In this document: in pieces, positions 1-8,342 of the stretch
How the letters are laid out: each line of letters begins with the position of its first letter
How positions within the stretch are numbered: position 1 is the first letter of the stretch
Source of the DNA: Fidelibacterota bacterium
GTDB lineage: Bacteria > Fidelibacterota > UBA8477 > JABMPR01
Direction: 5' to 3'
Assembly: GCA_021734325.1 (NCBI GenBank)
Contig: JAIPJF010000009.1
Location: forward strand, 54,860-118,859
DNA: 64,000 bases
The notes under the pieces: generated by a model
Seen by the model: only the letters and a program-made list of their open reading frames with translations
Told to the model about the DNA's origin: nothing
Databases searched by the model: none
Position numbers and translations under genes: made by a program

Positions 1-2098
1 TTGGAAGTTTATACCCTGCTTTGAGATACTTATTGAGCGTCGGGATTCTCCCGCCAGTGATCCTGCTTAAATGCTTCACCATTCTATAGATGGGTTTATA
101 CCCAAGGAGAAAGCGAAATGGGGTAAAGACTCGAAGTGCTGCTCGTATCCCGCCGACAGTTAATGAAATATTTTGTTCTAATACTCCGGCCAGCCACTTG
201 AACATAGCGCCCTGCTGATTGGCCCTCAGGTCTTTCATTAGTGTTCCGGTATTGATTTCAATTGGACAACTCAGTGCGCACAGTCCATCAATGGCGCAGC
301 TTTGGACCCCTTCGAATTGGTAATGCTTCCATACACTTCTATACGCAGATCGAGAAGCTGCATCTTTTCCTAATTGATCGAGTTCACGTAATACAGCGAT
401 CCGCTGACGGGCTGACAGGGTCAAATCTGCAGATGGACATGTAGGTTCACAAAGTCCACATTCAATGCATTGATCGATCAAAGGATTCACCAAAGGAATG
501 GGCTTGATATTTTTAAGATGGATATGTCTGTCTCCTGAGATCAGAACCCCAGGGTTCAATATTCCCGATGGATCCAGCAATCGCTTGATGTCTTTCATGA
601 TCTGATAGGCTTCTCGTCCCCATTCCCGCTCCACAAAGGGTGCCATATTTCTACCGGTACCATGCTCGGCCTTTAATGAACCATCATATTTGTCAATGAC
701 CAGATCGACTATTTTTTCTATAAACTTGTCGTATGTTTCCACTGCCTCTTTTTGAGAAAAGTCTATGCTCAATTTAAAATGCAAGTTGCCATCTCCGGCA
801 TGACCAAAGATCACGGCATCATCATAATGATACACTTTGAACAGGTTTTGGAGATCCATTACGGCTTTGGCGAGATCTTTTATTTTGAAACAAACATCTT
901 CGCTGACAAGGATTGTTCCCGGTCTTCTCGTTGCCGCATGTAGTGGACCCAATTCCCGTCTTGCTTTCCAGAGTTTCTCGCATGAAGGCTTATCATAATA
1001 AAACTTGTGACGGTGATCAGGATTGTACTCTTTGAGGACTGCTTCTGCCGATTCCACCTGGAGCGCCAGGTTCTTCTCGTCCTGTGCCTGGAATTCGACC
1101 AGAAGTCCCGCTGATTCCTCTGTCAGTTCTCCATTTAAAAGCTCAGAAATTTCGGGGATATGCTGGACCGCCCTAAGCGCTGCTGTATCCATAATCTCCA
1201 GTGCATAGGGTTTGCATTTTTTCAAGGCTGGTATCAGCCGGGCAGCCTGCTTCAGGGTGGGTAGTTTCAAGAATGACGTAGCCCTGAATGCTTGCAATGG
1301 GACAGTATTGAAGGTAACGCTGGAAATAAAGCCCAGGGTCCCCTCGGACCCAACCATAAGATGTGCCAGTATGTCAATCGGCTCATCGTAATCAAGAAAA
1401 CTGTTCAGAGAATATCCCATGGTATTTTTGAGTCTGTACTTGTGTTCTATTTTGCGTTTCAGGTGAGCGTTTGTTCTGATTTTATCACGTATTTTCAATA
1501 GTTCAGTATAGACCTCAGGCGCTTTGCCATGGAGCTTTTCATTTACATGGGGATCAGCAGTATTCAGAACAAGTCCATGGGGAAGCACCAGCTCCATGGC
1601 GGCGATTGTTTGGTAGCTGTTGTATCGATTCCCTGAACCAATTCCACTGGCGTTGTTTGCCACAATTCCACCAATCATTGCCGATCTGATCGATCCGGGA
1701 TCCGGTCCAATCCGATACCCAAAGGGTTCCAGATGTTGATTGGCTTTGGCAGCTACAACACCCGGTTGAAGCTTGATCTGCTTTCCTTCATTCAGGACTT
1801 GAACATCACGCCAGCCCTGTTTGATTTCCACCAGAATATCATCTCCAACAGATTGCCCGGAAAGGCTGGTGCCCCCCGCTCTGAAAACAACTTTTCGATG
1901 ATGTTGATTGGCGATCTGAAAAATGGTGGAGATATCTCCAACTGTCCGAGCCTTGATCACCATTCTGGGGAGCATGCGATAAAAACCGGCGTCACGGGCA
2001 AAACTGTATCGATCGATCAGTTTTGTAAAAACAGTTCGTTTGGGGAGTACCCGTTTAAGGGCGTAGGATGCTCTCATCCTTGTAAACGGAAAATGCAT
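1..2098 (-). CDS. FAD-linked oxidase / D-lactate dehydrogenase-like Fe-S flavoprotein, C-terminus beyond window
   Basis: The minus-strand frame is open from ATG 2098 (a second in-frame ATG lies at 2077) to the window edge, about 699 codons, so the C-terminus is missing. The N-terminal half is an FAD-binding PCMH domain with FRAGGTSLSGQS and GPDPGS plus NNASG motifs. It is followed by a FAD-oxidase C domain containing FGHAGDGNLHF and the AEHGTGRN motif. Near codon 540 a ferredoxin-like segment (CIECGLCEPTCPS) begins, followed by CAIDGLCALSCP with INTG. This is the architecture of the roughly 950-residue GlcD/Dld-type flavoproteins that oxidise D-lactate or other 2-hydroxyacids and pass electrons through Fe-S centres. 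The substrate cannot be told from sequence. A TATAAT-like string overlaps the first ATG, so the promoter is very close or the 2077 start is used. Confidence 0.9.
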   Translation of the reverse strand, partial: MHFPFTRMRASYALKRVLPKRTVFTKLIDRYSFARDAGFYRMLPRMVIKARTVGDISTIFQIANQHHRKVVFRAGGTSLSGQSVGDDILVEIKQGWRDVQVLNEGKQIKLQPGVVAAKANQHLEPFGYRIGPDPGSIRSAMIGGIVANNASGIGSGNRYNSYQTIAAMELVLPHGLVLNTADPHVNEKLHGKAPEVYTELLKIRDKIRTNAHLKRKIEHKYRLKNTMGYSLNSFLDYDEPIDILAHLMVGSEGTLGFISSVTFNTVPLQAFRATSFLKLPTLKQAARLIPALKKCKPYALEIMDTAALRAVQHIPEISELLNGELTEESAGLLVEFQAQDEKNLALQVESAEAVLKEYNPDHRHKFYYDKPSCEKLWKARRELGPLHAATRRPGTILVSEDVCFKIKDLAKAVMDLQNLFKVYHYDDAVIFGHAGDGNLHFKLSIDFSQKEAVETYDKFIEKIVDLVIDKYDGSLKAEHGTGRNMAPFVEREWGREAYQIMKDIKRLLDPSGILNPGVLISGDRHIHLKNIKPIPLVNPLIDQCIECGLCEPTCPSADLTLSARQRIAVLRELDQLGKDAASRSAYRSVWKHYQFEGVQSCAIDGLCALSCPIEINTGTLMKDLRANQQGAMFKWLAGVLEQNISLTVGGIRAALRVFTPFRFLLGYKPIYRMVKHLSRITGGRIPTLNKYLKAGYKLP

Positions 2099-2139
2099 TA
2101 TATATAAGTTAACTCAGGATGCTAAAAAGCAAACCACCT

Positions 2140-2781
2140 TTAGTTCAGTGTCAGCTTCATTATCCTTTCGGTGACCGTAGAAACCGGCAGGCATGCGGGT
2201 ATCACTGCCGTATCATTCCCAAGGTAGGTCACCGTGCTTATCATTCTTTCATCTGCAGTCTCAAGCGCAGTATATCTGATTTCAAGCTGGTCGCCAAGTA
2301 ATGAATATGTGCCATTGATATCCAACTGGTCAATAACCAGATCTATACTGAATGTTGACGTGGTTGTATCAGCAGCCCATTTGCCATCTGACGCGAGTTG
2401 TGAGATCAGAATCAGAGGCTGACATCCTGTTCCCCAATTAACTGGCAGGAGCCCTGCCAATGTTGCAGTGCTATCATTATTGAGGTCTACCGTTCCGCCA
2501 ACAGGTGTGGCATCTTGATCTGTGTAATGTGCAGAAGTCGTCAGAATAAGTGTGCCGGCATCAATTGTTACAAAGCTAAGTCCGTTTTGAGTAGCTATAA
2601 AGGTTAAACTTGTGTCCCGAAGGGTTGTAGCTTCAGTGGTAATCGTCATTTCTGTAAGTGTATAAGTTCCTGCAAGGGGCAAGGGAATACCCTCAGAAGG
2701 GTCATCTTTCGTTTCTTCACACCCAATCAGCAAGCCCCCAATTAAAAAAGCGATCAATCCAGCTTTGTTGATATGTATCAT
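2140..2781 (-). CDS. putative lipoprotein of unknown function
   Basis: The protein has 213 residues. A short signal peptide ends in a lipobox, LIGC, with the lipidated cysteine at position 21, followed by an acidic stretch (EETKDD). The mature part is rich in Thr, Leu and Asp and looks beta-rich, like small lipocalin- or META-like secreted domains, but I recognise no family. The start at 2781 is preferred because GGAG lies 8 bases upstream. A longer form from 2814 would begin inside the terminator hairpin at 2800-2829 and would bury the signal peptide. The hairpin separates this gene from the porin gene upstream, so it probably has its own promoter or relies on read-through. Confidence 0.7.
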   Translation of the reverse strand: MIHINKAGLIAFLIGGLLIGCEETKDDPSEGIPLPLAGTYTLTEMTITTEATTLRDTSLTFIATQNGLSFVTIDAGTLILTTSAHYTDQDATPVGGTVDLNNDSTATLAGLLPVNWGTGCQPLILISQLASDGKWAADTTTSTFSIDLVIDQLDINGTYSLLGDQLEIRYTALETADERMISTVTYLGNDTAVIPACLPVSTVTERIMKLTLN

Positions 2782-2799
2782 GCCAAGAACTCCATGAGA

Positions 2800-2829
2800 G
2801 TAAAAAGGCCGCATAAGCGGCCTTTTTAC
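2800..2829. terminator. strong palindromic terminator downstream of the FadL-like gene
   Basis: A perfect 13-bp stem (GTAAAAAGGCCGC paired with GCGGCCTTTTTAC) has an ATAA loop. Its A-run and T-run flanks make it a rho-independent terminator in either direction. It lies 18 bases past the stop codon of the porin gene on the minus strand and just upstream of the lipoprotein start at 2781. Confidence 0.85.
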
Positions 2830-2846
2830 CTGTTTAATTATACGAT

Positions 2847-4433
2847 TTAGAAACTCTTCTGAAGACCTATAGCGAAGACAGTCGCTGTTTTCATATAGGT
2901 TTCATTCCCACTCAATGTTGCAGAATATGCTACACCAGATTTGGAACCTTCTTCATAGGTTGTGTTTGAAAAGCCTAATGATACAGCCATCTTGGGATTC
3001 AATTTATACTTGGCTCCCAAACCGATAGTACCGGAGTTAAGACTATAGCTGAGATCTGTCTGATAGGCATCCAGGGCACCACTGGTGGCCATGTCGTACC
3101 CAGCACTGAGAATCAGAGCGTCAGTCAGAGCAAATTCAGCTCCGAAAGCTATTTCAGATCCATCCTCAACGTTGTCCTCTTTGCCATCCCAGTTAACACC
3201 GGTATTCATGTACAGGTTGTAATCTACAGCAATGTTCAGTGAAGGCATGACTAGATAGGAAAGGCCAATTCCAAACATCGCTGGCATGTCAGCATTTGTC
3301 TCTGCGCCATCGGGGAACAGACCGGAACCATCAACTGTTGTTTCGTTCGTCAACACCAGTGGGGCAAGACCTTCATATCGAATACCAATATTCAGCTTAT
3401 CCATAAGACTTATATTCAAACCAAGGATAGGTGCAAAACCAGTCCCTGTTTGTTTGGCATCAACTTCAACATCTGCAGTTGCAGCGTCCAAGCTCAAACC
3501 CTGTGCTGTATAGACAGCAGCTGTCGCTGTCATGGTTGCAGCAGCTGTCGTATAGGCACCCTGGGCAATATTTGGTGTCCAGGTATTCGCGTCAAAGGTA
3601 GTAACACCTAAAGCCGTGAAACCGGCTGAAATTGCATCGACATTGGCCTGAGGCAAAGATCCAGCGGCAACAAGATTTGCAAAAGAAACGTCACCAGCCC
3701 CACCATCAACCAATGGCTGTAGTGCAGTCGCTCCCCCAGTAGCTGACGCTGCACCAGCTGTATATTGGGCAGCAACGCCACGCATAACATCGCCAGGTAT
3801 CATTTCACCTGCTGCTGTCGTAACCATAATGTCTTTGAGATGCCCCTCATACGTATTAGAGGCAGAAAAGTACCTGACACCGGCAGAAACAGAGATCATA
3901 TCATTAATGGCATAAGAAAGAGAAGCCTGGCCACCTAAATATGTCGAGGAGCCATTAAATGTTACATCCAGGTTATAGCCTGTAACTCCTGCAGCTGCTA
4001 ACTGTGTTTTTAAGTCTGAAACGGGTGCTTCAAAGGATGGCAGACCATCAGCAAACTCGGCACTTCCACCACCACCAATAGGAACAAAGCCAGCTGAGAG
4101 CACCAGTTTGTCCATTTTATAGGCAAAATAAAAGTTTGGAAAAACCGGAGCAAAGGTGGTTCCCTCAAATGTGTCACTATTCAGTGCAGGGGCATCACTC
4201 GTGATAGTTCTGCCCTGGGTGATAGTTTGGCTACTCAAATACAGATGCATCCCATTATCCAGCTTGGTTAATCCTGCCGGGTTAAAGAACACAGCATCCA
4301 GATCGGTAGAGGCATTACGAGCCATCATGCGTACGAAATCAGCACTCTGGTTCGTGTTCTCTACCATACCGCCACCCAGTGCAATGCTCACCATCAGCAA
4401 CAGGGGTAATACGCGTAAAAACTTACTCATCAT
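2847..4433 (-). CDS. OmpP1/FadL/TodX family outer-membrane porin
   Basis: The protein has 528 residues with a signal peptide of about 20 residues. The FadL N-terminal hallmark follows: NQSA, then MARNASTDLDAVFFNPAGL around residues 28-54, the plug segment of this family of hydrophobic-compound (fatty acid, aromatic) channels. The rest alternates like beta strands and ends in aromatic FAIGLQKSF, a typical barrel C-terminus. Residues of about 203-325 form an Ala/Gly/Thr-rich insertion that I do not associate with ordinary FadL loops. AAGGAGAAAG sits directly before the ATG. A terminator hairpin follows the stop. The substrate is unknown. Confidence 0.9.
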   Translation of the reverse strand: MMSKFLRVLPLLLMVSIALGGGMVENTNQSADFVRMMARNASTDLDAVFFNPAGLTKLDNGMHLYLSSQTITQGRTITSDAPALNSDTFEGTTFAPVFPNFYFAYKMDKLVLSAGFVPIGGGGSAEFADGLPSFEAPVSDLKTQLAAAGVTGYNLDVTFNGSSTYLGGQASLSYAINDMISVSAGVRYFSASNTYEGHLKDIMVTTAAGEMIPGDVMRGVAAQYTAGAASATGGATALQPLVDGGAGDVSFANLVAAGSLPQANVDAISAGFTALGVTTFDANTWTPNIAQGAYTTAAATMTATAAVYTAQGLSLDAATADVEVDAKQTGTGFAPILGLNISLMDKLNIGIRYEGLAPLVLTNETTVDGSGLFPDGAETNADMPAMFGIGLSYLVMPSLNIAVDYNLYMNTGVNWDGKEDNVEDGSEIAFGAEFALTDALILSAGYDMATSGALDAYQTDLSYSLNSGTIGLGAKYKLNPKMAVSLGFSNTTYEEGSKSGVAYSATLSGNETYMKTATVFAIGLQKSF

Positions 4434-4568
4434 CTTTCTCCTTGTTTATTTACTAAATACAGATTCGTTAGACTATCCGTAACTGTTTTACTGTGATCAT
4501 CTAAAATACAAGTGCATTCTGGGATAGCAAATTAAATTGTTTTCTCAAATTCTTGTCAAAATCAAGCC

Positions 4569-5036
4569 CTAAAAGCGAACATACCAGCCAGTCTGTTCAT
4601 TTACCTGTTTTTCAAGAATTCGAATTCCCCGTGGAATGGCTGTTCCAGGCACCACAATATAGTCCTGAATGTTTTGAAACATTTCATCATTGGTCAACAA
4701 TTGGGAGGGTTCCACAATGAGACCAATAACCATTCCCTGATAATCACCTGGCTTCAACTGAATAAAATAGTCAGCGTTTTCCGTACCAGGATCAATAGGG
4801 TCCCCAAAGGTCACATAGTGATCTGTCACAGAATACCCCGGGGCATTGAGGCTGTCAAGATTGAGATCCTTGTTAAAAATTACGACCACTGCCGACTTGA
4901 TCGAGTCTGGCCAGGTCGGGTTGAACTGAATGCTCCCCTGTACACCTGAAACAGCTTCCAGGCCCCCTGGATCCGAACAATTCCAGACCAGGCTAAAGAT
5001 AACAAGCACCATCACAACCAAACGAACCGGGGTCAT
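4569..5036 (-). CDS. small putative lipoprotein coupled to a TonB receptor
   Basis: The protein has 155 residues with a hydrophobic signal and a lipobox-like WNC at residues 18-20. The start overlaps the stop of the TonB-receptor gene by 4 bases (ATGA), so the two are translationally coupled and probably work together at the outer membrane. The mature sequence (IQFNPTWPDSIKSAVVVIFN, then FIQLKPGDYQGMVIGL) resembles the compact beta domains of periplasmic accessory lipoproteins, but no named family is recognised. A role as a surface or periplasmic partner of the receptor is inferred only from the coupling. Confidence 0.7.
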   Translation of the reverse strand: MTPVRLVVMVLVIFSLVWNCSDPGGLEAVSGVQGSIQFNPTWPDSIKSAVVVIFNKDLNLDSLNAPGYSVTDHYVTFGDPIDPGTENADYFIQLKPGDYQGMVIGLIVEPSQLLTNDEMFQNIQDYIVVPGTAIPRGIRILEKQVNEQTGWYVRF

Positions 5037-7249
5037 AGCATTTTCTCCAGGGTAATCATAAATATGCGTTCCTGTTCCAGATTACGTTCCAACTGGGTGT
5101 AATAATACTGGAAAATATTCTCCACTCTGAATATGGCCCGCCAATCTTTATACGAAGTTCCCAGACCGGCATTCCAGACGTGGACCGGCACCCGTTCGTC
5201 CTGAGCGGTCAATGGGTTCTCCTGAAAAAGCTCGACACTTTCCAACCTGCTCGCATAGCGATATTCCAATGACGCATCCAAATTCCAGTAGTGCAAACCC
5301 AGGGTGGTCACCCAGTGCTGGCGATAGCGATAGGACAGGGTATCAAGCACTGCCCCATCCGCTCCAACTGAAACAGGATCCAGCCAGGTGTAGGCGGTTT
5401 TTGCATCCACCAGATTGCTAAACAAACTCACACCCAACCCGATGTCCATCCCTGCGATCCGGGCATCAGAAATATTTTCAAAATGGATGATCCCCAGACT
5501 GTCCGGGACAGGCTCGATGAGATTATTGAATTTGTTATGAAAAATTGCCAGGTCGAGTTTTAAGAGATCGATCATTCCCAATTGTCCTGTCATAAGAGAC
5601 AGACCGATTTCACGACTTATGCTGGTTTCAGATACCAGCTCCGGATTGGGCTCCACAGTGAAAATACTTCTGCGAGCACGGGTAAACATTTCGGCCACAG
5701 TGGGAACACGAAACCCCTTACCCGTTGAGATCCTCATGGCGAACCATTCATTCGGTTTCCAATTGAGAGCCACCTGCGGCGAAAAGACCTGATCCCGCTC
5801 AATGCCATCAACAGCATAAGCCTCCCATCTGCCTCCCAATGATAAGGTGGTTAGTTTCAGCTTTTGCTGAAGCAGCAGATAGGCAGCAAGCGAATGGCTT
5901 CCGTGGGTTCCGAAGATCTGCGCTTCCACACCATTTTCCTGGAGCGTAAAACCCTGAACGCTGGTTAATATTTCCGACCAGTTTCGAGAGGATTGTAATT
6001 CTGCAAAATAGCGGGACTCATTGGAGTGATCAGGATCCACACCATGGTTCTGCCAGGAATTCCAATACGCTCCCCCTCTCACTTTGTAGGCCAATTCCGG
6101 AGAGCGAACATAGTTATAATGAATGTTGATTATGGTTTTGAGGCCATCGGTGAGATCGTTCTCTGATCCTGCCGGTGCCTCAAAAGGGTCGGCCGGACTC
6201 TTCCAAGTGGACAATAGACCAGACTTATCATCCAAAACATTGACAAACACTGCTGCGCTGTGGGCATTGCCAAAATTAAGTTTTACTTTCCCAGATATAT
6301 TGAGGGCTTCCTCCCAGTTCAGTTGCATAAATCCATCATCCCGACGCTTCTGAACCCTGAGCCACGCCGCATGATCGGCAAATGATCTGGAATGTGACAA
6401 TTCGAAGTTACTCACATATCTACGAGAGTCCTGCCATGCCCATTGATCGATCCGGGGCTTGCTGTAAGTTCCGATCTGCGTAGATATCCTGGTCTCCGGT
6501 TGCGGTGGTGCATTGCGGGTGATGATATTGACCACGCCCCCCATGGCGCTGGACCCATACATGGCTGAGCCTCCGGATTTGACGATCTCCACCCGGTCCA
6601 CTTCAGATGTTGGTACATTTGCCCAGGTAATATTTCCGGCGGCAGATCCAAGCATGGGAATTCCATCAATGAGTAAAAGTGAGCGGCTGCCCGCTCCGAT
6701 GGCATAACCGGAGGTTCCCCGAATATTCAGCTGACCCTTGATGGTTGAGACACCAGATTCATAGCTGAGGATATCCACCATCTGGGTCACGGCTTTGGCT
6801 TGGATTTCTCTGGGACCAATGGCAGAAACGGAAAATGGAGATTCCAATATATCCTGACTTTTCCGGCTCGAGGTCACAACAACTTGAGGAGAGGCCAAAA
6901 CATTCGTTTTCAGTTCAATATTCAACTCGGTGGAAACTCCATCAACGATTTGTATGTTTTTTTCAGTGTGAGGAGCATAACCCATCATGGTGAAGGTGAG
7001 TGCATAGATACCTGGAGGGAGATCATCCAGTTGATAATTCCCATCCAGATCAGAGGTGGTTCCCAGTGAGCTCCGCTGGACCTGGATATTCACCCCCGGG
7101 AGGGACATCCCTGATTTTGCATCAGCTATTTTACCCGAAACGGATGTGTTCCCCATGATAATCCCAGGTGTTACCAGTATCATCATGAGCAATAAAGCCC
7201 ATCTAATCGACTGGAAAGGTCTTACTATGTTGAGTCTCTTTGATTTCAT
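5033..7249 (-). CDS. TonB-dependent outer-membrane receptor with carboxypeptidase-regulatory N-terminal domain
   Basis: The protein has 738 residues. After a signal peptide (about residues 1-33), a CarboxypepD_reg-like beta-sandwich occupies about residues 35-115 (VSGKIADAKSG, DGNYQLDDLPPG). The plug domain follows (VVVTSSRK, LNIRGTSGYAIGAGSRSLLL, then SAMYGSSAMGGVVNIIT around residue 235). The remainder is the 22-strand barrel, including GKGFRVPTVAEMF, typical of the mid-barrel region. Such receptors import iron chelates, vitamin B12 or glycans at the expense of TonB energy. The ligand is not evident, and no SusD partner is adjacent. The small lipoprotein gene overlaps its 3' end. There is no clear Shine-Dalgarno sequence before the ATG. 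Confidence 0.93.
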   Translation of the reverse strand: MKSKRLNIVRPFQSIRWALLLMMILVTPGIIMGNTSVSGKIADAKSGMSLPGVNIQVQRSSLGTTSDLDGNYQLDDLPPGIYALTFTMMGYAPHTEKNIQIVDGVSTELNIELKTNVLASPQVVVTSSRKSQDILESPFSVSAIGPREIQAKAVTQMVDILSYESGVSTIKGQLNIRGTSGYAIGAGSRSLLLIDGIPMLGSAAGNITWANVPTSEVDRVEIVKSGGSAMYGSSAMGGVVNIITRNAPPQPETRISTQIGTYSKPRIDQWAWQDSRRYVSNFELSHSRSFADHAAWLRVQKRRDDGFMQLNWEEALNISGKVKLNFGNAHSAAVFVNVLDDKSGLLSTWKSPADPFEAPAGSENDLTDGLKTIINIHYNYVRSPELAYKVRGGAYWNSWQNHGVDPDHSNESRYFAELQSSRNWSEILTSVQGFTLQENGVEAQIFGTHGSHSLAAYLLLQQKLKLTTLSLGGRWEAYAVDGIERDQVFSPQVALNWKPNEWFAMRISTGKGFRVPTVAEMFTRARRSIFTVEPNPELVSETSISREIGLSLMTGQLGMIDLLKLDLAIFHNKFNNLIEPVPDSLGIIHFENISDARIAGMDIGLGVSLFSNLVDAKTAYTWLDPVSVGADGAVLDTLSYRYRQHWVTTLGLHYWNLDASLEYRYASRLESVELFQENPLTAQDERVPVHVWNAGLGTSYKDWRAIFRVENIFQYYYTQLERNLEQERIFMITLEKML

Positions 7250-7314
7250 TAAGTTATGGGAATATAGAACAATAACTGTGTGGATACTATTTCAAATAAT
7301 AAAACAGAGCCTGC

Positions 7315-8211
7315 TTACATGACTGAATGACGTTTATTCAAATAGGCCATTAAAGCTATATCAAGTGATTGATCGGTACTTAAGGGGATGTAATCTACGT
7401 GTTGTTCACGGCAACGTAACCCCAGGGTGGCCCTGAAATGCTCAACTGCGTTGCGGTAGTCCTTTTGTATGTGCCAGGGTTCTGTGGCCTTTATCTCGCC
7501 TGACTCCATATCCTTGAACTTGGCATGGGCATCAAAGGCAAAATCTATTTCCCTGGGATCCAGGACATGAAAGACCAGGACCTCATGGCGATCATGTCTA
7601 AAATGCTTGAGGCCATTCATGATACTATCCAGGTCATCCAGCATGTCCGAGATAATGATGACCAGCCCCCTGCGCCTGATCCGGTCAGCGAGATGATGCA
7701 AACTACGTCCAATGGATGTCTGCTCCCCGGGCGTAACAGTCTCCAGGTGGGTCAGAATATTATTCAACATGGAAGGGCGTGATGACGGTCGGATATGCGT
7801 CCGCACTTCGGTATCAAACAAGGTGAGACCCACAGCGTCCTGCTGTCGTAAGAGGAGATAGGTCAGGGCTGCTGAGAGATAGCTGGCATACTGGAGTTTT
7901 GTGATATCTCCTGATCCGTAGGCCATGGATTTTGACTTGTCAAGCATGATATGCGCCTTGAGATTGGTCTCTTCTTCAAACTGTTTGACATAGAATCGAT
8001 CGGTCTTGCCATAAAGGCGCCAGTCCAGATATCGCAAATTGTCTCCTGGACCATAGGCTCTGTGTTCTGCAAACTCAACAGAGAAACCGTGATAGGGACT
8101 CTTATGGAGACCAACAATAAAGCCTTCAACGACCATTCTGGCTCTGATCTGCATATTTGCCAGATTTGCCAGGGTCTTGGGGTTCAGGTATTTTTGTTTA
8201 TCAGTTATCAA
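7315..8211 (-). CDS. DUF58 domain protein (MoxR-associated)
   Basis: The protein has 298 residues. The family signature is complete: RARMVVEGFIVGLHKSPYHG, then FAEHRAYGPGDNLRYLDW, then a von Willebrand-A-like fold with the MIDAS-type DKSKSM and a second strand LVIIISDMLDD. The start is taken as TTG at 8211, because the conserved N-terminus needs those codons and a TAA precedes them in frame. DUF58 proteins usually sit beside a MoxR ATPase and are thought to act as its adaptor or substrate. Here moxR is 3 kb upstream on the same strand, with one large envelope gene between them. Confidence 0.9.
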   Translation of the reverse strand: MITDKQKYLNPKTLANLANMQIRARMVVEGFIVGLHKSPYHGFSVEFAEHRAYGPGDNLRYLDWRLYGKTDRFYVKQFEEETNLKAHIMLDKSKSMAYGSGDITKLQYASYLSAALTYLLLRQQDAVGLTLFDTEVRTHIRPSSRPSMLNNILTHLETVTPGEQTSIGRSLHHLADRIRRRGLVIIISDMLDDLDSIMNGLKHFRHDRHEVLVFHVLDPREIDFAFDAHAKFKDMESGEIKATEPWHIQKDYRNAVEHFRATLGLRCREQHVDYIPLSTDQSLDIALMAYLNKRHSVM

Positions 8212-8342
8212 TTATTGGACCTGATCATTTTTTCACAACGAAGTTAACGAATTCGACGAATTTATTCCTGTTAATCAATAATCTCACCAACACATTACGG
8301 AGCAAAGCATTGCTCCTATCCAATCGCATTCAATCTCTCAAT

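Noticed and set aside
262..2107. Several plus-strand frames opposite the flavoprotein gene
   Set aside because: All lie antisense to conserved FAD-oxidase and Fe-S motifs and show no protein family features.
2782..2814. Upstream ATG for the lipoprotein gene ending at 2140
   Set aside because: It lies inside the terminator hairpin at 2800-2829 and would bury the lipoprotein signal peptide. The ATG at 2781 has a good GGAG.
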